Assembly (NCBI RefSeq): GCF_002101815.1
Contig: NZ_LQPM01000034.1
Location: 46,066-110,065 of the forward strand
From: Mycobacterium paraense
GTDB taxonomy: Bacteria; Actinomycetota; Actinomycetes; Mycobacteriales; Mycobacteriaceae
Reading direction: 5' to 3'
Length of the DNA: 64,000 nucleotides
Shown here: piece by piece, positions 35,421-45,700 of the stretch
Position numbering within the stretch: position 1 is the stretch's first letter
Layout of the letters: each line of letters starts with the position of its first letter
Position numbers and translations under genes: made by a program
The notes under the pieces: generated by a model
What the model was told of the DNA's origin: nothing
The model's input: only the letters and a program-made list of their open reading frames with translations
Database searches by the model: none

Positions 35421-36478
35421 TGCCAGCGCAGGAGCACCAGTTCGGAACAGAATCCGGGACCCATCGCGAGCATCAGCCCGGGGCTGCCGCTGGGCGGCGG
35501 CTTGGCGATGGTGTCGCGCAGGATGTGCAGCACCGAGGCCGACGAGAGGTTCGCGATCTCGCCCAGCGAGCGCCAGGTCAGCTCCAGCGCGTCGGGGCCG
35601 AGCTCGAGGTTCCTCGCGATCGCGTTGATGACCTTCGGACCACCCGGGTGGGTGACCCACGCGCCGATGTCGTCCTTGGTCAGCCCGTTCATGGCGAGGA
35701 AGCCGTTGACATCGTCGGCCAGGTAGCGGTCGATGACCGTCGTCAGCTCCGGCGACAGCACCAGCTGCAGCCCCGAGGAGTTGACGTTCCAGCCCATGAT
35801 GTGCAGCGATTCGGGGTAGAGGCGGCTGCGCGAGTCGATGACGTCGGGCCCGCCGGCGCGCACCGTGGCGGCGCGGCGGTCACCCACGGCCACCACCGCG
35901 GCCGCGCCGTCGCCGAAGAGCGCGCTGCCGACCAGCCCCGACACGGTCGGCTTGACCGCCGGGTAGGTCAGCGAGCAGAGCTCGACCGAGACCAGCACCG
36001 CGACGCCGTCCGGATCGCCGCGCAGGTAGTCGTGCAGCCGGGCCACCCCCGCGGCACCGGCCACGCAGCCGAGGCCGAACAGCGGCATCCGGCGCACGTC
36101 CGGCCGCAGGCCGAGACGGCCGGCGATCCGCGCGTCCAGCGACGGCACCGCGACGCCGGTGACGGTCGAGGTGGCGATCAGGTCGATGTCTTCGACCTCG
36201 AGGCCGGCTTCCTCGAGCGCGCCCAGCAGCGCCTCGCAGCCGAGGTCGACGGCGGCGTCGATGAAGATCTCGTTGGCCTCGCCGAAGTCGGTCAGCGTCG
36301 GGTAGCGCTCCAACGGCAGGACGAAGTGGCGGCTGTTGACCTTCGCGGCCGCGTGCAATCGCCGAACAATCTCCTCGTGTTCCTTCAATCCGGGGAACTC
36401 GACGAATTGGTCGGTGATCTCGCTCTGGCTATACCGATGTGGCGGCAGCGCTCCGAACACGCCCGCGATAACGCTCAT
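35417..36478 (-). CDS. pks11: Type III polyketide synthase Pks11
   Basis: A 353-aa chalcone-synthase-like enzyme, the same length as Pks11 (Rv1665), whose crystal structure was associated with methyl-branched alkylpyrone synthesis. The catalytic triad is visible: Cys in FGLGCVAGAAG (about residue 138), His in VTHPGGPKV and Asn in NLSSASV. It extends an acyl starter with malonyl or methylmalonyl units without an ACP of its own and cyclises the chain. It is the last minus-strand gene of the pks locus, 202 nt downstream of pks9, and has its own AT-rich upstream region with repeats. It closely resembles the protein at 52751-53812 throughout. Confidence 0.93.
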   Translation of the reverse strand: MSVIAGVFGALPPHRYSQSEITDQFVEFPGLKEHEEIVRRLHAAAKVNSRHFVLPLERYPTLTDFGEANEIFIDAAVDLGCEALLGALEEAGLEVEDIDLIATSTVTGVAVPSLDARIAGRLGLRPDVRRMPLFGLGCVAGAAGVARLHDYLRGDPDGVAVLVSVELCSLTYPAVKPTVSGLVGSALFGDGAAAVVAVGDRRAATVRAGGPDVIDSRSRLYPESLHIMGWNVNSSGLQLVLSPELTTVIDRYLADDVNGFLAMNGLTKDDIGAWVTHPGGPKVINAIARNLELGPDALELTWRSLGEIANLSSASVLHILRDTIAKPPPSGSPGLMLAMGPGFCSELVLLRWH

Positions 36479-36498
36479 GCCCCTACCTTGGTTAGGTC

Positions 36499-36519
36499 GT
36501 GATCGAAGAAAACGATCAC
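36499..36519. promoter_or_regulatory. Inverted repeat in the pks11 upstream region
   Basis: Perfect 7-bp arms GTGATCG/CGATCAC (36499-36505, 36513-36519) around an A-rich 7-nt spacer, 21 nt upstream of the pks11 start codon. It could be an operator or an mRNA-leader hairpin. Confidence 0.45.
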
Positions 36520-36551
36520 TTTCGTGCGCCGCCGAGAATCTAGCGCCAATG

Positions 36552-36637
36552 TGGAAGTTTAGGAGTTTTGCGTCAGCGCCGCAAAGCCGTTGCTATTCAA
36601 CGTATGTCAAATTGCGCTATTTAACGCATGTCGAATT
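36552..36637 (-). promoter_or_regulatory. pks11 promoter region: shared CTAAACTTCCA box and direct repeats
   Basis: The minus-strand box CTAAACTTCCA (36552-36562) lies 74-84 nt before pks11 and recurs 61-71 nt before pks10 (53873-53883). Further upstream, two 15-nt direct repeats of form AACGYATGTCRAATT (36599-36613 and 36623-36637) repeat at a 24-bp period, a spacing that suits a DNA-binding protein on one face of the helix. The surrounding ~200 bp is much more AT-rich than the window average. Confidence 0.45.
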
Positions 36638-36680
36638 ACCTTACCGCGTGGCGTTTTCGCTTCCCCCGGCGATTGTTTCC

Positions 36681-39600
36681 TTATTGAACGTCGTCCGCTT
36701 CGCCGGCATCAAGTGCGAGGGCGATCAGCGCATCGGCGCTCAGGGAGTCGATGACGTCTTCGGTGATCGTGGATCGAGTTTCCGGATTTTCCGGATCACC
36801 CGCCAACGCCAATAATTTGTCGAGCAATCCGGTTCTTCGAAGTTCATGAAGCGGAATCTTTTTCAGCGCCGACCAGATCTTTTCGTCATTGGATTTTTCG
36901 GCTTCGCCGTGCAGTAACCGTTGCGCGAGGTGATCGGCCAATGCCGCCGGGTTCGGATAGTCGAAGACCAGTGTGCGCGACAGCGCCAGCCCCGTGTCCG
37001 CCTTGAGGCGGTTGCGCAATTCGACCCCGGTCAACGAATCGAACCCGAGGTCCTGGAAAGCACGCTCCGCCTCGACGGCAGCCGGGTCGGCGTGTCCCAA
37101 CACGGCCGCGGCGTGACCGCACACCAGCGCGATGAGTTCTCGGTGCTGCTCTTCGGCCGGCAATTGGCGCAGCCGGCGCGCCAATTCGGCCGGACGTGAG
37201 ACCACCGGGGACGGCGAGTCCGTGCGGGCACCCAGCCAGAACCGTTGGCGCGCAAAGGCATACGTGGGCAGCGGGACCCGCCGGCCGCCCCGCAGCACGG
37301 CGTCCCAGCGGACCGTGACGCCGGCGGCGAAAAGCCGGCCGGCCGCGGTGAGCAGCGATTCCAATTCCGGCCGGTCCTTGGCGAGCGTGCTCACCGACAC
37401 GGGATGGTCGGTGGCCACGCAGTGCTCCACCGCGGCACCGAGGCCGCCACCCGGCCCGACTTCGACGAACACGTCGGCACCGCACGATTCGGCGGCCCGC
37501 ACCCCGTCGGCAAAGCGCACCGGACGGCGCACATGTTCGACCCAATACTGCGCCGATCCGTAACCGGGGCCGACCGGCCGGCCGGACACGTTGGACACCA
37601 ACGTGATTCGCGGCTCCGCCGGCGACACCTCGGCCACCACCGCCGCGAAGTCCTCGATCATGGGGTCCATCAGCGGTGAGTGAAACGCGTGCGAGACCGG
37701 GAGCCGATGCACCCGCCTGCCCAGCCGCGCGAGGGTGTCCGCGAGGGCTCCGGCGGAATCCTGCGCGCCCGAGATCACCACGGCATCAGGCCCGTTGACC
37801 GCCGCGATCGCCAGCCCGTCGGTCAGCAACGGCGCCACGTCGGCCTCGCCGGCGGCCACCGCGATCATCACACCGCCCGCGGGCAGCCCCGCCATCAACC
37901 GGCCACGCGCCGCCACCACTTTCGCCGCGTCCGCCAGCGACAACACCCCGGCCTGCTGCGCCGCGGTGATCTCGCCCACCGAATGGCCCAGCACGACATC
38001 CGCGACGACGCCCCAGTCCCGTAGCAACTCCGCCAGCGCGTGCTCGATCGCGAACAACGCCGGTTGGGCAAATTCGGTGTTGTCCAACAGCTTTGCGTCG
38101 CTCCCCCACATCACCTCGCGCAGGGGCAGCCGCAGGTGGTCGTCCAGCGCCTTCGCGGCCTCGTCGAAGGCCCGCGCAAACGCGGGAAACCGGCCGTACA
38201 ACTGCGCACCCATCGCAAGCGATTGCGCGCCCTGACCGGGGAACACGAACGCCGTCTTGCCCGGTGCGCCCGCCCGGCCCACCACCACGTCGGGATGCGC
38301 CTGGCCGGCGGCCAATCGCGCCAATCCCGACGTGAGCGCCGCCCGGTCCGCGCCGACCAGCACCGCCCGCTGCTCGAACGCCGAGCGCGTCGTGGCCAAG
38401 GACCACGCCACGTCGCCGGCGTCCAGCGCCGCGTCGGCGGTGACGCGGGTCAGCAGCCGGGCGGCCTGGTTGGCCAGCGCCCGTTCCGAACGAGCGGACA
38501 GCACCCACGCCGTGGGCGCGTTACCGTGTTCTCCCGCTTCGGCTTTAGGGCGCGCCGGTGCCTGCTCGACGATGACGTGCGCGTTGGTTCCGCCCATGCC
38601 GAACGACGACACGCCCGCCCGCCGCGGTTCCCCATCCTCCGGCCAGGGGGTAAGCGCGGCGTTGACGCGCAGCCCGAGGCTTGCCGGATCGAATCCGGGA
38701 CCCGGGTGCGCGTAGTTGAGACTCGGTGGAATGGCGGCGCTTTCGACGGCCAGCACCGTCTTGATCAAGCCCGCGATGCCCGCGGCTGCGCCGGCGTGGC
38801 CGATGTTGGTCTTCACCGACCCGAGGCCGAGCGGGTGGCGCCGGGGCCCGGCGAACACCTCGCCGAGCGCCGCCGCCTCCACCGAGTCGCCGATTTCGGT
38901 TCCGGTGCCGTGCGCCTCGACATACTGCAGCTGCCCGGCGTCCAGGCCGGCGGTCCGCAACGCACGCCGGATGACGTCGACCTCGCCCTGCACGGACGGG
39001 ACCGTCTGGGCGGCGGCGCCGTGCCCGGCGTTGCCGACCGCGCTGCCCCGGATGACGGCGCGGATGGGATCACCGTCGTCGAGGGCCGCGCGCAACGGCT
39101 TCAGCAGCACCAGGCCGCCGCCCTCGCTTCGCACGTAGCCGTCGGCGCGCTCGTCAAACGCATAGGTGTGCCCTGAGGCGGACAACGCGCCAAATTCGGT
39201 TTCCAGTAGGGCGGTTTCGTCGGCCAGGTTCAAGTGCACGCCGCCGGCCAGAGCCAGCTCCGATTCGCCGGTTCGGATGCTTTCGCAGGCGAGGTGCACC
39301 GCCACCAGCGACGACGATTGGCCGGAATCGACGGTGAAGCTCGGGCCGTGCAGCCCCAGCGCGTACGAGATGCGGTTGGCGATCATCGCCCGGCTCACCC
39401 CGGCGAAGGAGTGGTGGTCGATTTCCTGGGCGAGGGTCAACGCGCCGTAGTCGTCGTTCATCGCGCCGAGGTACACCGCGACCGGTTCTCCGCGGAGGGT
39501 TTCCGGAATCACGAACGCGTCTTCGATAGCCTCCCAAGCCAATTCGAGCGCGAGGCGCTGCCGGGGGTCCATCGCGGCGGCCTCGCGCGGCGACACGTTG

Positions 39601-39746
39601 AAAAAGTCGGCGTCGAACTCGGCGACGTCACCGGGCAACTCGGTGGCTTCGCCGCCGTCGCGGATCAGCCGCCAGAAGTCGTGGGGGCTGCCGGCTCCGG
39701 GGAACCGGCAGGCCAGCCCAATGACTGCGATGGCTGTCGGCGGCAC
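36681..39746 (-). CDS. pks9: Type I PKS loading-type protein Pks9 (KSQ-AT-ACP)
   Basis: A 1021-aa KS-AT-ACP protein, near the length of Pks9 (Rv1664). In the KS domain (about residues 4-425) the active-site Cys is replaced: the motif reads FTVDSGQSSSLVA with Gln143 (codon 39318-39320), while both His motifs remain (EAHGTGT, KTNIGHAG). This is the KSQ signature of decarboxylating loading modules. The AT (Ser about 588 in GHSVGE, HAFH specificity motif) should select malonyl. The ACP Ser is in LGFDSLTG (about 903). A ~65-residue C-terminal tail (IDSLSADALIALAL) looks like a docking helix; there is no N-terminal docking coil, as expected for a starter protein. Start GTG, 3 nt after pks8. Confidence 0.92.
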   Translation of the reverse strand: MPPTAIAVIGLACRFPGAGSPHDFWRLIRDGGEATELPGDVAEFDADFFNVSPREAAAMDPRQRLALELAWEAIEDAFVIPETLRGEPVAVYLGAMNDDYGALTLAQEIDHHSFAGVSRAMIANRISYALGLHGPSFTVDSGQSSSLVAVHLACESIRTGESELALAGGVHLNLADETALLETEFGALSASGHTYAFDERADGYVRSEGGGLVLLKPLRAALDDGDPIRAVIRGSAVGNAGHGAAAQTVPSVQGEVDVIRRALRTAGLDAGQLQYVEAHGTGTEIGDSVEAAALGEVFAGPRRHPLGLGSVKTNIGHAGAAAGIAGLIKTVLAVESAAIPPSLNYAHPGPGFDPASLGLRVNAALTPWPEDGEPRRAGVSSFGMGGTNAHVIVEQAPARPKAEAGEHGNAPTAWVLSARSERALANQAARLLTRVTADAALDAGDVAWSLATTRSAFEQRAVLVGADRAALTSGLARLAAGQAHPDVVVGRAGAPGKTAFVFPGQGAQSLAMGAQLYGRFPAFARAFDEAAKALDDHLRLPLREVMWGSDAKLLDNTEFAQPALFAIEHALAELLRDWGVVADVVLGHSVGEITAAQQAGVLSLADAAKVVAARGRLMAGLPAGGVMIAVAAGEADVAPLLTDGLAIAAVNGPDAVVISGAQDSAGALADTLARLGRRVHRLPVSHAFHSPLMDPMIEDFAAVVAEVSPAEPRITLVSNVSGRPVGPGYGSAQYWVEHVRRPVRFADGVRAAESCGADVFVEVGPGGGLGAAVEHCVATDHPVSVSTLAKDRPELESLLTAAGRLFAAGVTVRWDAVLRGGRRVPLPTYAFARQRFWLGARTDSPSPVVSRPAELARRLRQLPAEEQHRELIALVCGHAAAVLGHADPAAVEAERAFQDLGFDSLTGVELRNRLKADTGLALSRTLVFDYPNPAALADHLAQRLLHGEAEKSNDEKIWSALKKIPLHELRRTGLLDKLLALAGDPENPETRSTITEDVIDSLSADALIALALDAGEADDVQ

Positions 39747-39749
39747 GGG

Positions 39750-42700
39750 TCAGGGCCCGACTTCTTCGTCCAGGATGGCGAACAGTTGGCTTTCGGTCGC
39801 CGTGTCGAGGTCGTCGCCGAAAAGCTCGACGGGGTCCAGCTCCGGCTCGGGGGCGCTCAGGGGCGAGAGCAGCGCCTGGATCCGGGCCGTCAGGCGGGCC
39901 TTGTCGTCGGGCGTCCAGCCGGGTTGGTCGATCAGCGCCTGCAGTTCGCGCGCGACGTCGTTGAAGCGGGCCATGCGATCGGGCGGGTCGTTGGTGGGCG
40001 CCGCGGCCAACTGGGCGTCGAGGTGTTCTGCCAGCGCGGCCGGGGTGGCGTGGTCGAAGATCAGCGTGGGCGACAGCGTGAGCCCGGTCGCCGTCTTGAG
40101 GCGGTTCCGCAGCTCCACCGCGGTCAGCGAATCGAACCCGAGATCCTGAAAGGCGCGCTCGGCGTCGACGTCCGCGGTGGCATGGCCGAGGACCGTGGCG
40201 GCGTTGCCGCACACCAGATCGACGAGTTCGCGGCGCCGCTGTTCCGCGGTGAGCCCGTGCAGTCGTGCCCGCAGCCCGGACACCGAGGCCGCCGTCGCGG
40301 CGTCGGCGATGACGCGCCGCGATCGGCGGGTCGTGGCCAACGCGCGCAGGATCGGCGGCACCATCGCGCCGTCGCCGCCGAGTGCCGCCGTGTCCAGCCG
40401 GGCCGCCACCACCAGCGGGCGATCGGCCAGCAGCGCCTCATCGAGGAGCTGCAACGCCTGTTGGCTGGACAGGGGCGCCAACCCCGCCCGCCTCATGCGG
40501 GCCCGGTCCTGCTCGCCGAGGTGTCGCGTCATGGTGCTGGCCTCTTCCCAGAGGCCCCACGCCACCGACAACCCGGCCAGTCCCTGCCCACGCCGGTAGG
40601 ACGCGAGCCCGTCCAGGAAGCTGTTGGCGGCCGCGTAGTTGGCCTGGCCCGGCGCGCCCACGATGCCGGCCATCGACGAAAACATCACGAACGCCGACAG
40701 ATTGGAGTCCTTGGTGAGCTCGTGCAGATGCCAGGCCCCGTCGACCTTGCCCCGCAGCACCGTGTCCATCCGCTCGGGTGTCAAGGACGCGATCAACCCG
40801 TCGTCGAGGACGCCCGCGGCGTGGAAGACGCCCTGCAACGGATAGCGCGCCGGCACCCGCGCGAGCAATCCCGCGACCGCCTCGGGATCGCCGACGTCAC
40901 AGGCGACCACCGACACCGAGGCGCCGGCCTCTCGCAGTTCGGCCGCCAATTCCGCGGCGCCGTCGGCCCGCTCGCCGCCGCGGCTGACCAACATCACGTG
41001 GGGCACCCGGTACTTCGCGACCAGGTGGCGGGCCAGCGCCGAACCCGCCATGCCGGTCCCGCCGGTGATCAACGCCGTGCCCGCGGCCAGCCCGCCCGGG
41101 CCGTCGGGCAGCGTGAGCACCACCTTGCCGGTGTGGCGCGCCTGGCTCACGAACCGATACGCCTCGGTCGCGTGCCGGACGTCAAAAGTCTTGACCGGCA
41201 ACGGCGTCAACGTGCCGGCGGCGAACAGGCTCATCAGGTCGCCCAGCATCGCCGCGATGCGGTCGGGTCCGGCCTCCATCAAGTCGAACGCGCGATACCG
41301 CACACCCGGGTGTTGCCCGGCGATGGCCGCCGCGTCGCGCAGGTCGGTCTTGCCCATCTCGATGAAGCGCCCGCCGGAGGCCAACAACCGCAACGACGCA
41401 TCGGTGAACTCGCCCGCCAGCGAATTCAGCACCACTTGGAAGCCTTGGTCGCCCGCCGCCGCACGAAACTTCTCCTCGAACTCCAGCGTCCGCGAATCGC
41501 CGATGTGGTCCTCGTCAAAGCCCATGGCGCGCAACGTGTCCCACTTGCCGCGGCTGGCGGTCGCGAATACCTCCGCGCCCCAATGCCGCGCCAGCTGCAC
41601 CGCGGCCATCCCGACCCCGCCCGCGGCCGCGTGCACCAGCACCCGCTCACCGGCCTTCAGCCCGGCCAGATCCGACAACCCGTACAGCGCGGTCAAGAAC
41701 ACCACCGGCACGCCCGCCGCCTCGATCAGCGACCACCCCGCCGGCACCCGCACCACCAGGCGCTCGTCCACCACCGCCTCGGAGCCCGTCAGCCCGATGA
41801 TTCCCGTCACGGCGTCGCCGACGGCCGGCCCGGTCACGCCCGGCCCGACCTCGGTGACCACCCCGGCACCCTCGGCGCCCAGGTCGGCGGCACCCGGGTA
41901 CATGCCCAACGCCACCAACACATCCCGGAAGTTCACCCCGGTCGCGGCCACCTCCACGCGCACCTGACCGGCCGTCAGCTCGGCCCGCGGGCAGGGCTGC
42001 GCCACCAGGTCCTCGAGCGTGCCGGCGTCGCCCGCGGCGAGCCGCCACTCCCCCGGCGGCAGCGCCAAGATCGAACCCTCGGCCGGCGCCAGCCGGGCCG
42101 CATACGCCTCGCCGGCGCGCACGACCACTTGCGGTTCGCCACAGGCGAGGACGGCGTCGACGCCGATCGACCCGTCGGAATCCAGCAGTACCACTCGGCC
42201 CGGGTGCTCCGCCTGCGCCGAACGGACCAACCCCCACACCGCCGCGGCGGCCGGATCGGTGACCTCCTCGTCGTCGAACGCCACCGCCCCGCGGGTCTGC
42301 ACGACGAGCACGCCCGCCCCGTCCCCGGCCAGCCAGGACTGCAACACGCCCAGCGCCTCGTGCGTAGCCGCGTACACCAAGCCCGGCAGGCCGGCGCCAT
42401 CCTGCGAGCCGGGCTCCCACACCACGGCGGCTTCGGCAACGCCGTTGGCCGGCAACGACACCGACGACCACGTCGGCTGGAAGAGGGCCGCCCCGCCGGG
42501 ACGGGGCGCGCCCGCCGCCAGCTGCTCGGCCGACACCGGGCGCAGCACCAGCTCCCGCACCGACAAGACGGGCAGGCCCGTCGGATCCGCCAGCTCCAGC
42601 GACACCGCGCCCGAGCCGACCGCGGCCAGCCGCACCCGGACCCGCGACGCCCCGGCCGCATGCAGGCACACGCCCTGCCAGGAAAACGGCAACACCGCCT

Positions 42701-45700
42701 GGGCCTGCGCGTCGTCCATACCCAGCGCGTGCAGGGCGGCGTCCAGCAGGACGGGGTGTATGCCGTACCCGGCGACCGTCACGCCGGCGTCCTGTGGAAC
42801 GGCGACTTCGGCGAAGATCTCCTCGCCCCGCCGCCACATCGCCCGCAGGCCGCGGAACGCCGGGCCGTAGTCGTAGCCCAGGTCGGCCAGCCGCTCGTAG
42901 CCGCCGGTCGCGTCGACCGCCGTCGCGCCCGCCGGCGGCCATATCGACAGGTCGGCGGCCGGGTCTGTCGCACCCGCGCTCAACTCGCCCTCGGCGTGCA
43001 GTATCCACTCCGAATTCGGTTGAACGCCAGACGAATAGACGGACACCGCCCGCCGGCCGCCCTCTCCGGCGGCGGCCACCACCACCTGCACGCGCACCGC
43101 GCCGGGCGCCGGCAGCAGCAGCGGAGCCGACAACGTCAACTCCTCGACCACCGCACAGCCGACCTCGTCGCCGGCGCGCAACACCAATTCGACGAACCCG
43201 GCGCCGGGAAACAGCACCATGCCGCCCACCGCGTGGTCGGCCAGCCACGGTTGGGCGACCGTCGACAACCGGCCCGTCAGCACCACCCCGCCCGAATCGG
43301 GCCGCTCCACCACCGCACCCAGCAATCCGTGCGCGGCCCCCGCCAAGCCCGACGTGCTCACGTCGGCCGAACCGACCAGCTCAGGCGGCAGCCAGTATCT
43401 CCGCCGCTGAAAAGCATACGTGGGCAACAGGACTCGTCGCGCGGCCAGGCCGTCGTACACCGCCGCCCAGTCGACGCCGACACCGGTCACGTAGAGGCGG
43501 CCGGCGGCGCGCAACGCGGAATCGATCTCCGGGCGGTCTTTGGCCATCGTGATCACCGACGCCGCCGGCTCCGCGGTCAGCGACTGCGCCAGCGACGCCG
43601 TAAGGGCCGCGCCGGGGCCCACCTCCACGAAAACGCCCGCGCCCAGGGACTCGGCCAAGCGCAACCCGTCGACGAAGCGCACCGGTTCGCGCACGTGCTT
43701 CAGCCAGTAGGCGGGCGACCCATACCCCGACTCGGCCAACTCCCCGGTGAGGTTGGACACCAACCCGATCCGCGGCTCACCGACCGAGATGCCGCCCAGC
43801 ACCGCGGCGAAGTCGTCGAGCATCGGATCCATCAGCGGCGAGTGGAACGCGTGCGAGACCGCCAGCCGGTGCACCCGCCGGCCCAGCTTCCCCAGCCGGT
43901 CCGCCACCGCGTCGACCGCGCCGCGCTCACCCGAAACCACCACCGCCTCGGGCCCGTTCACCGCCGCGATGCTCACGCCCTCGGTCAGCATGGGTGCGAC
44001 CTCCGCCTCGGTGGCGGCGACGGCCACCATCGCCCCGCCGGCGGGCAACCGCGCCATCAACCGTCCCCGCGCCGCCACCACGCTCGCCGCGTCGGCCAGC
44101 GACAGCACCCCGGCCACGTGCGCCGCCGCCAGCTCCCCCACCGAGTGGCCCAGCACCACATCGGGCAGCACGCCCCAGGACCGCCACAGCGCGGCCAGCG
44201 CGACCTCGATGGCGAACAGCGCCGGTTGCGCAAACTCGGTGTTCTCCAACAACTCCGGGTCGTCGCCCCAGATCACCTGCCGCAACGGCAGCCGCAAGTG
44301 GCGGTCCAACGCGTCGGCGGCCTCGTCGAAGGCGCGGGCGAACTGCGGAAAGCGCCCGTACAGCGCCGCCCCCATGCCCAACCACTGCGAACCCTGCCCG
44401 GGGAACATGAAGATGGTCTTGCCCACCGACCGCGCGCCGCCCACCACCGCCGCGGTGTCCGGGCTCCCGGACGCCAGACCCGCCAATCCGTCCAGCAGGG
44501 CCGCGCGGTCGCTGCCGACCAGCACGGCCCGATGCTCGAAGGCCGACCGGGTCGTCGCCAGCGACCACCCGACGTCGACGACGTCCGCGGCCGGGTCGGC
44601 ACCGACGTGCGCCGCCAGCCGGGCCGCCTGATCGGCGAGCGCCCGTTCCGAACGGGCCGACACCACCCACGGCACAACGGGATCGGCGCCGTCGCGGTGC
44701 GGCGCGGGGCTTTCCGCCTCGGTGGGCGGCTCCTCGATGATGACGTGCGCGTTGGTCCCGCTGATCCCGAACGACGAGACCCCCGCCCGCCGTGGGCCGT
44801 TCGCCGACCGGGACGTCCAGGGCCGCGGCTCGGTCAGCACCGACACCGCCCCCGCGGACCAATCCACGTGCGGGCTGGGCACGTCGACGTGCAACGTCCG
44901 GGGCATCAGCTCGTGGCGCATCGCCTGCACCATCTTGATCACCCCGGCCACCCCGGCGGCGGCCGACGTGTGACCGATGTTGGATTTGATCGACCCCAGC
45001 CACAGCGGCCGGTCCGCGGGCCGATCCTGCCCGTAGGTCGCCAAAAGCGCCTGCGCCTCAATGGGATCGCCCAGCACCGTTCCGGTGCCGTGGCCCTCGA
45101 CGACATCCACGTCGGCCGTCGTCAGCCCGGCGTCGGCCAGCGCCGCCCGGATCACCCGCTGCTGCGACGGTCCGTTGGGGGCGGTCAGGCCGTTGGAGGC
45201 GCCGTCCTGGTTCACCGCGGATCCGCGCAGCAGCGCCAGCACCGGATGTCCGAGCCGGCGCGCGTCGGACAGCCGCTCCAGCACCAGCACGCCGGCGCCC
45301 TCCGACCACGAGGTGCCGTCTGCGGCGCCCGCGTAGACCTTGCAGCGGCCGTCGGGGGCCAGCGCCCGCTGCCTGCTGAACTCGACGAAGGCGGCCGCCG
45401 TCGCCATGACCGTCACGCCCCCGGCCAGCGCGAGATCGCATTCACCCGTGCGCAGCGAGTGCGCCGCCAGGTGCATGGCGACCAGCGACGACGAGCATGC
45501 CGTATCCACCGACACCGCGGGGCCTTCCAAGCCCAGCACGTAGGACACCCGGCCCGACGCGACGCTCAGCGTGGAGCCGGTGAGCCCGTAGCCCTCCAGC
45601 TCGCCCTTGACCTCGCCGCCGTAGCCGGCGTGAATGACCCCGGCGAACACCCCCGTCGGCGAGCCGCGCAGCGCCAGCGGGTCAATCCCGGCCCGTTCCA

